Assembly (NCBI GenBank): GCA_024138025.1
Contig: JAMXBD010000394.1
Span: forward strand, 682,001 to 746,000
Direction: 5' to 3'
DNA from: Combretum micranthum
Taxonomy: Eukaryota; Streptophyta; Magnoliopsida; Myrtales; Combretaceae
Length of the DNA stretch: 64,000 nt
Shown: positions 48,131 through 59,719 of the stretch, one piece after another
Layout of the letters: the number at the start of each line of letters is the position of its first letter
Numbering within the stretch: position 1 is the first letter of the stretch
Made by a program: the position numbers and the translations under genes
The notes under the pieces: generated by a model
Told to the model about the DNA's origin: nothing
Databases searched by the model: none
Seen by the model: only the letters and a program-made list of their open reading frames with translations

Positions 48131-48920
48131 GGTCACGGCAAAAGAAGGAGGGAGTAGAGAGGGTTTTGTTTCTTTTACAAATTTTGAATGAGTAAAAAAT
48201 GAGGAGAGAGAGAGAAAATAAGCTTATATATTAGAATAATTAGGGTTTAATTGAATAAAAGAAGTAAAAATAAAACAAAAATAGAGGGAAATTGGGAGGG
48301 GGTGCACCGGTCATGGTAGAGGGAGTGAGAGAGAGATATTTGAATTTGATAAAATTTGTAATTTAAGTAATAAAATGTAATAAATGTAATAATTAATTAG
48401 AAAACAAAATTTCTTGGAAAAGAAAATTATAATGAGTAGTTGTAAGGATGTAAGAATAGTATATGGGTAGTGTGTAGTGTAGGTTGTACTTGTGAATAGT
48501 AGACAAGATATCTACTTTACCGGTTGTAAAGAAAATACGGGGAAAAGGCTATAACTGTAATTTTTATAGCCTAGAAAATTATAAAATTTATATTTTTGAA
48601 ATCCTTATAAAATTTTGGTTCTAATGAATATTCCGGAATATTTTTATGAGTTTCTAGTCTCGGGGCACGTTTTTCGTAATTGAGCTCGGGAAGGCCCGGA
48701 ATTGAAAGTTTTCCTAATTTAAAACTTTCTAATGTTTAAAATATACTTTAAAACAATAATTCATATTCATTTACTTTATAAAACTTCTTTTGTTATGAAA
48801 TCGAAGAAAGCCGGATTTAGGGTTTCTAAGCTTCCCTCACTAAGCTTGAACTAGACTGGATTAGGGTTTGCTTTTCGATTCCCAGAGTTTACTTGACTAC
48901 TAAGAGTACCGGGGTTTACA

Positions 48921-49126
48921 ACCGAGGTGCATGGTATATCCCGAGTTGTGTGCCTCACTCATAATTTCCTTTTTCATCTCCTCATCATTTGGTACACATA
49001 ATCTTCCCTTCATCCTTACCACATCCTCCTCATCTATCTCAAAATCATCATACTTTCTTCCTTGTATCTCACTTTTCAACTTTTATATGACTTCATCATA
49101 TCGCTGAGATTCCTTAATTCTTTCTA
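48921..49126 (-). pseudogene. integrase N-terminal fragment
   Basis: It reads M-K-G-R-L-C-V-P, then E-A-H-N-S-G-Y-T-M-H-L-G, the first His pair of the zinc site, and stops at the solo-LTR insertion. The rest lies at 44305-45546. Confidence 0.82.
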
Positions 49127-49722
49127 TTAGAGTTGGCTTATTATCAAATGGGAAATTTCTACTTCCACACTTCGTCCTACAAATTCGATGCTTAACCTCT
49201 CGAATTCCTTTATAAGTTCTCTTTGTGTTGCGAGCATGGCTGCAACTTCTCTGTGGTTCTTTCGACGCAAAGCGTCTGCTACCGCATTCACTCTTCCAGG
49301 GCAATAATTTATTCCAAGATCATAGTCTTTGATCAACTCTAACCATCTTCTTTGCCTCATATTCAATTCCTTTGTGTAAATAAATACTTGAGGATCTTAT
49401 GGTCTGTATAAATCTCGCGTCTCTGTCTATATAGGTAGTGCCTCCAAAGCTTGAGAGCGAAGACAACTGCGGCTAACTCAAGATCATGTGTCGGGTAATT
49501 TTGTTCATGCGGCCTCAACTGCCGTGAAGCATAAGCAATTACCTTTCCTTCTTGCATAAGCACGCATCGTAAGCCATTTCTTGACTCATCACTATGGACG
49601 GTATATGGCTTTTCTGGATCAGGTAAGGTTAAAATTGGAGCAGATACCAACCGTTGCTTTAACTCTTGGAAATTTTGTTCCCTCTTCTCATTCCAAATGA
49701 ACCTTTCATTCTTCCGGGTCAA
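49127..49722 (-). pseudogene. RNase H domain, frameshifted
   Basis: It has [27 protein letters not shown] and Y-T-D-H-K-I-L-K in one frame. After a shift near 49363 come [16 protein letters not shown] and P-G-R-V-N-A-V-A-D-A-L. The first catalytic Asp is retained as S-D-E. It belongs to the gag-pol polyprotein of the 40987-56990 element. Confidence 0.9.
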
Positions 49723-49781
49723 CTAGGTTAGTGGCTTAGCTATTTTTGAGAAATCTTGCACGAACTTCCTGTAATAGCCAG

Positions 49782-50640
49782 CTAATCCAAGAAAACTTCT
49801 AATCTCAGTCGCGTCCTTGGTTGTTTCCATTCCATTACAGCTTTAATCTTTTCAAGATCTACTGATATTCCTTTCCCTGAGATAACATGTCCTAGAAAAG
49901 ATATTTGGTCCAACCAAAAGTCACACTTGGATAATTTGGCATATAACTTGTGCTCCCTTAAGGTTTGTAACGCCATTCTGAGATGTTCTTTGTGTTGCTC
50001 CCGTATTTTAGAATAGACCAAAATATCATCGATGAAGACAATCACGCATTTATCCAAGAGCGGCTTATACACCAAATTCATCAAGTCCATGAAAGCAGCT
50101 GGTGCATTAGTCAACCTAAATGGCTTAACCATGAACTCATAGTGTCCATACCGAGTTCTGAAAGCTGTCTTTGACACATCCTCTGATTTAATCCTTAGCT
50201 AGTGGTATCCTGATCTCAAATCAATGCGTGAGAATACACTTGCTCCTTGTAGTTGGTCAAAGAGATCGTCAATCCTTGGCAATGGATACTTATTCTTTAT
50301 AGTGACCTTATTGAGTTCTCGATAATCAATACACAACCTCATCGATCCATCCTTCTTCTGTACGAATAATACCAGAGCTCCCCAAGGTCAGAAACTTAGT
50401 CTAACGAATCCTTAGTCAAGCAATTCTTGTAATTGCTTCTTAAGTTCCTTGAGCTTAATGGATGCCATTCGGTATGGTGCCTTGGATATGGGTTTTGTTT
50501 TTGGCATCAAATCGATCTCGAAATCGATTTCTCATTTTGGGGGTAACCCAGCCAATTCTTCTGGAAAAACATCAGAGAACTCATTAACGATGGCGATGTC
50601 ATCAATGTTGGGTCTTTCCTCATCCTCCTCCGTACTTCTC
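49782..50640 (-). pseudogene. reverse transcriptase, several in-frame stops
   Basis: RT copies element RNA into DNA. Readable from the N-terminal side: [10 protein letters not shown], then a stop near 50415, [38 protein letters not shown], another stop at G-Y-H-stop (about 50200), then [14 protein letters not shown] and the catalytic [10 protein letters not shown] near 50020. The connection segment [13 protein letters not shown] follows. The motifs are complete but the stops and a 3' frameshift make it inactive. Confidence 0.9.
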
Positions 50641-50683
50641 ACATAACTTTCAACTCCTTCCTCAACTTCTTCAATTAGTCGAA

Positions 50684-51133
50684 TTAACTTAACTCCAAAC
50701 TTTTAGAAGTTGCAGATTCTCTAAAAAACGTAGCTTTCTTCCCGTCTTGTCCCATGAATTCCACCTTTTTATCTCTACAATCTACCTTTGCTTCCACCAT
50801 GGACAACCAACTCATTCCGAGAATCACTTCGTACTTGATGATTTCTATTACTATAAGATCGGTGGTTGCCTCATGGCCTTGTATCTTCATGGGGCAATTC
50901 CTTTTTACTTCTTTGGTAGTCACCACACTACCGGTGGGGGTTTTTATACGAAAACTTGTTGGGGTTGTGGTGATAGGTAAACCGATCTTCGAGGCTATAC
51001 TAGTGGCAATAAAGGAATGCGTTGCACCGGTATCGAAGAGGGTATAAGCAGTCAGGTCCCCTACTTGTATGGTTCCTGCATTCAAGACGCATGTGTTACT
51101 ATTCTTATTGTCTTTGTAAGGTTCCCTAGACAT
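50684..51133 (-). pseudogene. retroviral-type aspartic protease
   Basis: The protease cleaves the gag-pol polyprotein. The active-site motif L-F-D-T-G-A-T-H-S-F-I is present, followed by I-G-L-P and later V-I-L-G-M-S-W-L, the usual flap-to-dimer sequence of plant gypsy proteases. This part is open for 149 codons, starting with M-S-R-E-P-Y-K. It lies just downstream of the zinc-knuckle part of gag and would normally be fused to it. Confidence 0.9.
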
Positions 51134-51166
51134 CTATTATTTCCAACATACATCATAACTTTATAC

Positions 51167-52512
51167 TCAACAGATATCAAAACAAACAGATATTTTAAAG
51201 GTTGAGGCTAATCTATAACAAGCTATAGTCATACTCCTCTCCATGGTCCAGGCAGCCAACTCTACTCCTTCTTCGACATCCTCCTCACAAACCCATTGCC
51301 CTTCAAGGTTGTAAATTCTCAGCCCATGCATAGATGATGTCGAGCGACTTCCGCTTCCATTCCCACTCTTTGTTAGTGCAAGTCCTCCTGAAGATCCAAC
51401 AGGTCGATTTGTTGTGAGATTTCTTTGGGGACACTTGTTGGCAAAATGTCCCATTTGCTTGCATGTGAAACAAGTCGTAGAAGCTTTCTTTAGGCAGTCC
51501 GAATCTTATGGTTCGGGTTACCACAGAAATAACATTTGTTCTGGAGAAGGGGGCATCTCTTCGGATAGTGCGCCCCTTTGCATTTCCAACAACTTACTGC
51601 TGCCTTGGAATTATCGTTCTGTCCACTGAAATTACCCTTAAAGTGGCTAATTGGTTTAGACCTCTTAGAAGGGAAATTGGAGCTTGTTCCTGGTTGAAAT
51701 TTTCTTCCAAACATATGCACTTTCTTCTCAGAAGTCCCAGCTTTCCTCTTCTTGGCCCCTTCAACAATTCTTGCTCTTTCAACTAATTCTCTGAAGGTCC
51801 GAATGTCAAACTCTTCTAACCACATCCTCAGGTCCTCATCTAACCCATTTAAGAACACTTGTCGTTTTAGCTCCTCACTATACTTATAAGAATCAGGAGC
51901 ATATTGCAGGAGTCGGCTGAACTCCGTCTCGTATTGTTCTATGGATTTTCCTTTCTGAGATATGTGCAAGAAATCTGCACTATATCTTACTCTTAAACTT
52001 CCAGGGAAATAATTTTCCAGAAACTTATCCGAAACATATCCCAGGTGATGGGTGGCGGCAATTCTCTACTCTTGGATTCCCACTAGACGCGGGCATTAAA
52101 CCTTAACATATAGGTACCATAGCTTATTCAAAGATGATGAGGAACTTCATAAGCAATAAAAGATCGTTCTATCTGCGCGAGCCAATCCTCAGCTTCATCT
52201 GGTTTCCCAAAAGCTCCGTCAAAGTAACAGTTACTTTTGATAAAATCTGGGAGTGAAGTTCTGTATGGTCGAGGTGGTGGCGGAGGCAGCAAGGGTACGG
52301 TATACGATTGAGCATCAGGTGCTGCTGGTCCTTGTATAGATGCTTGAGGTGCCTGTGGGGTGTGGTGGCGTATTCCTCTGTTGTTGTTGAACTAACACAT
52401 TAAGAAGTTGTGTTAATTGACCCAGAGTGGCTTGGAGGTCGCCTTGCGGGTTGGGGGCAGAAGCCACAGGGGGCACTTCTGGTCGGTTAACTTCTTCAGG
52501 CGGGTTGTTCAA
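51167..52512 (-). pseudogene. gag with zinc knuckle, frameshifted
   Basis: The N-terminal piece (52315-52512) begins M-N-N-P-P-E-E-V and has a Gln-rich stretch. Next, in a different frame, comes F-D-G-A-F-G-K-P-D-E-A-E-D-W-L-A-Q-I-E and then a stop. From 51969 down, I-S-Q-K-G-K-S-I-E-Q-Y-E-T-E-F-S-R-L-L leads to a basic region and zinc-knuckle remnants C-W-K-C-K-G-A-H and C-Y-F-C-G-N-P-N-H, with the last box (G-H-F-A-N-K-C) in yet another frame. At least three frameshifts separate the parts. The gag relic at 538-800 comes from a related element. Confidence 0.88.
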
Positions 52513-52931
52513 TGCCTGCCTTACCCTCGGTCGTCCTCTTCTAGGTCGACTGTTTTAATCGTTCACGTAAATACTAGATTATTAAGTCTTTTACATATTA
52601 AGTTATGGAAATTGCGGGAGCTTTCAAGGAAATAAACATGTAAAGAGAAATATCATACAAAAGAAGTTTAAGCAACTAAATCAAGAGATGAAATTTGTTT
52701 AAACCAAAATACTTATTTTAATTAAAAAGTATAGAACGGAATGAAATCCCATACATAAAGAAATCAAGGCTTGCAAAAGAAATTCAAAATACAACAAATG
52801 TTGAACACTTTTCCGAAAGCATAAATTAAACTACTAATCGATCCTATATCCTAAGTCGATCTGGTTACAAAATTCTTGTTAGACACATAGGATTGCTCAT
52901 GTGGATCCTTCCTTCCTTCTTTGATCTTTCT

Positions 52932-53580
52932 TCATGGTGAGGGAGATGCATTATGGTGGTTGGGACTAGAAGTCGTCCTTGGCCTCTTAGTTACGAACAG
53001 CTTCAAGTAGCTTCGGACCATCATTCTTTTTTCTTTGCAGGAGGGTTGATTCCTAGACGTGCTTGGCTCCCGTTGATCGAACTCCGTCTGTGATGCATGC
53101 TCTTCATCGGATACTTCCATCACTTCATTCTCAGTCAGGTCTCTTATTAGGGGAATGTGAGATCGGCTTCTATTCGAGATGTTCTCATTTGGGGTTGGTT
53201 CAATAGTCCATCCGAAATCTTGACTAGCTTCCTAATGGCTGGAATCATCCTCGTCTCATCCGTGAATCTGCTAGCTCATCGTGGGCATAAATATATAACC
53301 AGCCTTTGGAATTCTAAGTTCAAAAATCAGGAAAACTGGACGTCTATTGTTTCGGAAAATGAATGTAGCTTCTTGGAGCATAGGGATGTGGTTGTAATGG
53401 CACGTAAGCCGTTCCATACCGTACAAAACGTCTAAGTCAGTCCAAAAGGGCAAACTCCTTACATAGGCTTCTTAATTTTAACCGGTAGTCCACAAGAGTT
53501 TCATCATTTCTTAAGTTCAAACATTGGGCCTTAACTCTAACTTCTCCAAGAGTAAGCTATAAAAGACAAGGGAGGTCATT
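52932..53580 (-). pseudogene. possible extra leader ORF upstream of gag
   Basis: Between the primer site and gag the minus strand holds coherent pieces in shifting frames: Y-R-L-K-L-R-S-L-C-K-E-F-A-L-L, then L-D-V-L-Y-G-M-E-R-L-T-C-H-Y-N, then I-P-A-I-R-K-L-V-K-I-S-D-G-L-L, then an acidic E-V-S-D-E-E-H-A-S-Q. Together they would span about 170-200 codons. I do not recognise the family. An uncharacterised pre-gag ORF of this element or captured sequence are both possible; chance is not excluded. Confidence 0.35.
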
Positions 53581-53699
53581 AATTTTCCTTTTTGAGAATT
53601 TCTAGACTTATTAATCTTATCTAAGTCCTTTCTCCATAAACATATTATCTTTCTCTATTCTAGATTTATTCCTATTACCTTTATTCCATAAACTTGTTA

Positions 53700-53710
53700 C
53701 TCTGATACCA
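53700..53710 (-). other. primer binding site, tRNA-iMet type
   Basis: The minus strand reads TGGTATCAGAG, eight bases inside the 5' LTR end. Confidence 0.93.
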
Positions 53711-53718
53711 ACTTAAAC

Positions 53719-56700
53719 TGTCACGCCCCGAAGGGTACCCTAAACGTGGCAGTCCGCCACATATAATATCAAGACTTAAGAATGACTACCTTAGTCATGC
53801 GAAAGCCTTAGTATTACATGTAAGGCATCTAGCACGGTAATAGGAGACACTTTTGGGAAGCATAGTTTAAGCAAGTAAAGATGAACATACAAGAATCCAG
53901 AAATAAAATATATTATATCATTAATAACCAAAGGTCTATTACATGATTTCTTAGGGGCATACCCCTGCTAATCCCAAAGATCGTGATAGTCTTTACAACA
54001 TCCAAATACTGTATTAAAGATTTCAAAGGAATTCTAATCTAAGTCTTCAAGTAGATTTCCTCCAAAACTTTAATGGAAAACTTACACGGATATGGGGAGG
54101 CTCCAGGCACAAAAATAGGTGTTCCTGAGAATACAAATACCTATAGGGGTGTAAGCTTATGGGCTTAGTGAGTAAATCCCAAAATTCATACTCAAAGTAA
54201 ATTATCAACCAAGTTTATTATTCAAAGATATGGAATGCAAACCACGTGAGCATACAAGACATATGACTTTCCGGGAATCATATGTTGAATGAATTACGCC
54301 CTTCATTCGGGTTGGTATTCAGGCTAATTACAGCCATAACTTTTAAAACACTTTTATAGATCTTACCGGCTCCTATACGCCATCAAAAACTTGTAGTTAT
54401 TACAGGCTCCTACTAGCCCCAATTTACGTAGTTCTTATTGGCTCCTACTCGCCACTTACATGATATACCGGTTATGTCTACCACCACTATTATACACTTG
54501 TCCCACCAATTGTATAGTAGTGAATGAAATGTGACTCAATATATGAAGTGCATGCATAATTTTTAATTAAAGTCTAGTAGTTATATTTATCTTCTTTCAA
54601 GTGAGCAACCAATTTCAAACACTTAAGATAGTAATGTACAAACAACTTTATTACAAACAAATCAAGTTTCGATATACTTAATATTCTTTCAACATGTTAT
54701 CATACAACTTCCATTTGATTTTTGCCTAAATTCTAGTGCAACTAATTTTACAAGCACAATCATAAGTATGAAAAATAACGGGAATAAACTCACTCAGCCA
54801 TGATGACACCTTTCTTGAAATGGATGAGTCGTTCGGGATTTCCACTAATCGTAGTAATCTTCGGGATACGAACAATCCTCCTCGAGATTATCTAATCAAG
54901 AAGAATACCCAAAATGAGTATTTCATGAAGTTTCTCTTCTTGAAGATTCTAAACTTTTCTTAAAATCGCGGTAAAATCGTATAAGAGGAAATTCCAACTT
55001 AGAATGGCCATAACTCTGCTCATTTTAACTCGGAATTTCGCAAATAATTATCGTTTTCTACCTACTCAAAAGATCTACCATTTCTAAACTTATTTCAACA
55101 AACTAAGTCATTTGGGTTCCGAAAAAGCAGCGACCAGATTCTCTACGAATTTGCAAAAACTTGAGTTCCTCCTTTTAAATAAGGTTCACTTGAAGAGATA
55201 GATTTTCCAAATATTTTATAAGCTTTTGAAAGGTATATGTAATGACTCATAACAAATGTATGAAGTAAATGAAGTTGTCTCAATTTATGAAAAAGTAAAG
55301 TCTTGAATGATTTTGAACTTGAGAATTTTTGAAATATTCATTTTACTTTGAAAAGATTTTGAGTTACTTGAAATGAGTATTTCTTTTTCTAAATTTAATT
55401 TCTTGTAATTTTTCTAAATTTCTAAAGAATGATTTTTATTTTTCTAAGCTTAATTCCAACAACTTTTAAAAGTAATAACAATTTCATAAAAGAATATTTT
55501 TGTTTCTTGTGATTATTCCAAAAGAATTTCTAATACTTGATGAAAAATAAGCTTTTACAAACCTTTGTTTATTTAAGAAAAATCATTTCTTGGCATGTTT
55601 ATGAGTTTTTAAGAAAATCTCTATATTTATTTCTTAGAAAAGAATCTTTAGTTTAAGAAAACACTTCCTCCTTTATTTTTGTTGAGACAAAATCATTATG
55701 TTCATGCATGAATATGAATCATAAAATTATGGAAATGTAAAGAAACATAATAACTTGAAAGAATAAGCAATTAAAGGAATAAATCAAGTATTGGGACCTT
55801 AGCTTCATCAAGGTACCCGGGACTAAGAAAAGACTAGTCCCTAAAAGAAAAGAAAATGTTTTGACTTGATGAGAACATGTCTAAGACTAGAAAGACTAGT
55901 CTTAAAAACAACTTGAAATTAAATAAATTGCAAGGAAAGTAAATAAATTGCAAGACAATGAGCTTATATGCTCTAAATAATATATATAGCTATATAGATA
56001 TATTAGATAGTTAAGAACATAAAGAAAACATGAAGGAGTTTAGATTATAAACAAAAACAAAGTATAAACCTATTGTTGCTTTCTTAACCTTCATGGTTTT
56101 AGAAAACACACACTAAGTTCATACTAAGTAGATGAACATATGAAAATCTTGAAGGCATATTACCTAAAAGAAAGAAAAAGAAGAGAACTTCTTATAAGAG
56201 ACTTCTTGGAGAAATTTTGAGAGAGATTTGAGTATAGTAACTTTAGTGTAGAAGAAGTGTGAAAGAAGTGGAAGTATGATGGGGTATTTATAGGAAAATG
56301 TGGGAGATATTTTGTGTTAATTAAATAAATAAAAAACAAAACAACTTGGAAAGAAAAAGAAGGGGGCCGACACAAATCTTGGTATAGGAGAGAGGAAAAT
56401 TAATTTTTTTGTCTTTTGATTAATTAAAAGTAAGAAATGAAAGATGTGAAATTGTATTTGAAATGAAAATGTGTAAGAAATAGGTGTATGGGTTGTAAGA
56501 ATAGGTTGTAAGAAAAAGTAGAGATAGATGAATAGTGTAGAATAGTAGTAAATAGTGTAATGTAAAGTAGATATGACAATTTAAATACCGGTAGTAAGAA
56601 AATACGCGTATAAATGCGATATCTGATATTTTTAGCTACCGAAAAATTATGAAATCGATATTTTTGAAAATCTTATATTTTTACGAGTCTAACTGTATAT

Positions 56701-56990
56701 TCATAATATTTTTACTATTCCGAGCCCCGGGACACGTTTTTCAAGAATTGTGTCCGATCGGGTTCAAAGGACACTTGAATTTCGAAATTTTGATATTTTT
56801 ATATAACCTATAGCTATTACGAACTATTATCGCTAATTATTCCAACTTCATTTTCTAAGGTTAAAGAAAACGGGAATGCCGGATCTAGAATCTAGGGTTT
56901 GTACTAGCCTTTTGTTGACCTTTAGGTTTTCGATTGACTTTTAATTCTAAGATCAAACTTGAAATTAACCAAAAATTTTTGGGGTTTACA
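53719..56990 (-). repeat. 5' LTR of the 40987-56990 element
   Basis: It starts TGTCACGCCCCG and ends GGGGTTTACA, the partner of 40987-44275. Candidate exon 2 is at 54794-54891, with P-E-D-Y-Y-D-stop and ATG GCT GA before the donor. Confidence 0.95.
54794..54891 (-). other. candidate LTR exon 2 (P-E-D-Y-Y-D-stop)
   Basis: Partner copy of 42071-42168, with the same frame, stop and donor. Confidence 0.5.
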
Positions 56991-57598
56991 GAATATTTAA
57001 GGGCTAACAAAAATGAGTTTAATTAAATAACTTAATTAATTAAATTGTTTAATTAAACCATAATTAATTTATAATGAAAATTAATATTATTTCAAGCTAA
57101 AAAAACTTTGTAATGATTTTTATACAATTTTTTTATTTTGTGGGCTTAAAATATAATAATTTATTATAAATTAAACCTTTAAATGGCAAAAATTTAGTGT
57201 TCATAGGTAGTAAAGAAATACACATATAAATGCGATATATAGTTTTTAGCTATCAAAAATTACGAAACTGATTTTTGGATTTCTCATGTTATTACGAGTT
57301 TATTGCTACAAACAGAATATTTTACCTTCCAGTGTTCTCGGGCACGGTTTTCGAAAAACTAATCCCGTTTGGATCCAAAAGACACGAGAAATCGATGTAT
57401 CTGATATTTTTAAGTCCCTTATGTTAATACGAACTATTATAAGCCATAATCTCAATTCCATTTTTAGGGTTTGAGAACACGGGATTAACATATCTAAACT
57501 CTAGGGTTTTGGCATAGGTTTTTGTTGACTAAGGTTTTCGGTTGACTTCCGGTTCTAGGATTTGCACTTAAGAACCATCGAATAATCTAGGGTTTACA
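56991..57598 (-). repeat. LTR fragment, minus sense
   Basis: It ends CTAGGGTTTACA, the sense start of the TGTAAACC family, and resembles the U3 ends of the neighbouring LTRs after about 57190. The remainder was separated or lost when the 16-kb element inserted. The first 200 bases are AT-rich and unassigned. Confidence 0.6.
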
Positions 57599-58365
57599 TT
57601 ATGTATACTAGAAAGATTTGGACGTAATGCCAATCGTTACATTAAATTTCCTCTCTATCCAAGATCTCAAAATCTCTAATATACCGAGGACTTAATTTTC
57701 CTTAATTTTATCCACGATGAAGACTCTTGATCGGATTCACTTTAAGGTACACATGATCTCCTTATTTAAATTGCAACTCCCTTCTCTTTAGATTTGTCCA
57801 GCTTTTTTGTTGATCTTGAGCTTCTTTCATCTTTTGTTTTATCACTACTACCTTATCTATTGTTTCTTGTACCAATTCAGGTCCAACAGCCATTCTCTCC
57901 AAATTGTCCCAAAATAATGGTGATCTACACTTTCGACATAAAGCGCTTCATACGGTGGCCTTCCAATACTTGAGTAATAGTTGTTATTATACACGAATTC
58001 CACCAAAGGTTTCCTTAAATTCCAATATACAAGACCTCAATATGTCTTCTAAAGTCTGATAGTCCTCTTTGTCGGTCCATCAGTTTGAGGATAATAAGGA
58101 CTAAATTTAGCTGTATCCCTAACACTTTTTGTAACCCGTTCCAGAATCTAGAAACAAAGCATAGACCTCTGTTCGATACTATGCTAGCTAGTATTCCATG
58201 TAATCGAATGATCTCTTTAATATATATCCGTGCTAACTTTTCTAGTGGATATGTCATATTGATTGGTATAAAATTTGTTGATTTAGTGGGTCAATCTACA
58301 ACGACCCATACAACGTCATGCCCACCACTTGTCTTAGGTAGTGAACATACAAAGCCCATAGAGAT
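57599..58365 (-). pseudogene. integrase relic of another gypsy element
   Basis: The minus strand gives R-L-A-L-R-P-N-L-S-S-I-H-N at its C-terminal edge, interrupted there by the LTR at 57598. Upstream are the segment with F-Q-P-L-type linker remnants and the core: Y-P-L-E-K-L-A-R-I-Y-I-K-E-I-I-R-L-H-G, F-V-S-R-F-W-N-G-L-Q-K. The catalytic S-D-R-D motif is changed to S-N-R-G, and stops and shifts are frequent. It is cut at the other side by the Athila-like element at 58366. Confidence 0.8.
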
Positions 58366-58538
58366 TGTTGAGATATAATTTACTCAATCTATAATGGATA
58401 AAACTTGATAAACTTGTTATTAATCTTATAGAAATCATGAGGAATTGATACTTAATCAAGTTAATGTTGTGTTTCAGGTTTATAAAGCTAAAGGAAAGAC
58501 TTAGATGAATAAAGCATGGAGAAAATGACCAGAAGCCT

Positions 58539-58655
58539 GATGGCCGCCAGCTATGAGAAGATGGCCGCCAGCCATGGAGCCTCTGTGAAATGAAGAAAAT
58601 CGGCCAGAAGAGTCATGGCCGCCGGCCATGGAGCCGGCCATGGAGCCGGCCATGA
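58539..58655. repeat. GC-rich GCCGCC/GCCGGCC repeats in U3
   Basis: Five or more imperfect copies of a catggccgcc or catggagccggc motif lie about 100-220 bases upstream of the TATA box. Confidence 0.8.
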
Positions 58656-58758
58656 AGACTGCACCATTTGTTTCGCGAATAATAGCTGCCAGCCTTGTTG
58701 CGACATGCCTCCAGCCATCTTTCATGCGAAAAACACTCTTTATATATGATGTTTATCT

Positions 58759-58771
58759 CATATATATAAAG
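58759..58771 (+). promoter_or_regulatory. LTR TATA box
   Basis: TATATATAAAG in the LTR, followed about 15 bases on by a purine-rich leader. It is the likely core promoter of the element. Confidence 0.65.
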
Positions 58772-59648
58772 AAGGAGGAGAGAGAAAGGGGATTGGATTC
58801 ATTATTCATTATTGAGTCATTCATTCTTTATACTTTCAAGAACCCTAAAGATTGCTTTTCTTGAATCATGAACAACTAATCTCTTAATCTAGCCAAGGGA
58901 TTATTGCAACTCAATTCAAGATGGATTGTGAGACCTAAATGGGTTTGATTTCTATTATTCTTATCTTTGCATATTTGTATTTCATCTGATTCTATTGTTA
59001 TTATTGCTTGATTATCTCTTATAACTTTGGATCCGGTTGTAGGATGATTGAACAATAATCAATCAATTAGAACTCATATCCGTAATTGTATGAGTAATCT
59101 AATATAGGTGATGAAACAACATGATAGTCATAATATAGATGGTTATTTGATGTTGTGATGAAATATAATCTAATTTAAATGATCCATGCTCTTTGAGATT
59201 GTTGATTAGGGTTAGGTTTCTCTTTTCTTAATGCAATTGTGGATTAAACCTTAAGAGCGTATTAGGGTTATCTATTTGATTAGGAATAATTAAAGATCTT
59301 ATCTTGGTTATTTAATATCTAAGGAGGAATTGAATTTCAATGCTTATTGGAATTTATCTAACTATTCAAAGTAGGAATAATAATATTTGAGTCTATGTAA
59401 TCATCCTGAGAATTGAATTGTATGAAACCTAGGCTAGATAATCTTTTGGAATATAATCTCTTTAATAGAAATAGTTTATTTTATTTGCTTGATTTCAAAC
59501 CCCCCAATTTTATTTTCTTTTTGTCTCTTCTCAACCCCGATAGAAACTTAGGAATTTTACCAGTCCCTGTGGAGACGATCTGCTCATCCTATACACAAAT
59601 TATTAGAGTAGGTAATTTATTTTTGTTGGATTCAACACCACCAAATTT

Positions 59649-59668
59649 TGGCGCCGTTGCCGGGGATG
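59649..59668 (+). other. primer binding site, tRNA-Asp type
   Basis: TGGCGCCGTTGCCGGGGATG, the primer site typical of Athila/Tat elements. Confidence 0.93.
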
Positions 59669-59719
59669 GTGTCTAAAAAATTTCCCTGTTTCTATTTCTT
59701 TTTATTTTGATTTTTGTTT

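Larger units (their letters stand above)
45547..48920 (-). repeat. solo LTR, 3374 bp, inside integrase
   Basis: It starts TGTCACGCCCCAT and ends GGGGTTTACA. The integrase zinc domain reads through it: ...T-M-H-L-G on one side and G-T-K-M-Y on the other. No clean 5-bp duplication remains. Its closest relative here is the solo LTR at 36768-40208. Confidence 0.93.
40987..56990 (-). mobile_element. decayed Ty3/gypsy chromovirus, 16 kb with nested solo LTR
   Basis: LTRs at 40987-44275 and 53719-56990 bound gag, protease, RT, RNase H and integrase in minus orientation. Flanks gatta (40982-40986) and gaata (56991-56995) match at 4 of 5 bases. A 3374-bp solo LTR sits in the integrase. Without it the internal region is about 6.1 kb, normal for a full-length element. 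Every domain has frameshifts or stops, and the LTRs differ by many small indels, so it is much older than the element at 5006. A C-terminal chromodomain and iMet primer support a chromovirus, probably Tekay-like. Confidence 0.94.
58366..59643 (+). repeat. 5' LTR of the Athila-like element
   Basis: The start is fixed by the second copy at 63816. The end is set a few bases before the primer site and could be 59637, 59640 or 59643. A TATA box (TATATATAAAG) lies at 58759-58771. A GC-rich array of atggccgcc and ggagccggccat repeats spans 58539-58655. Confidence 0.88.
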
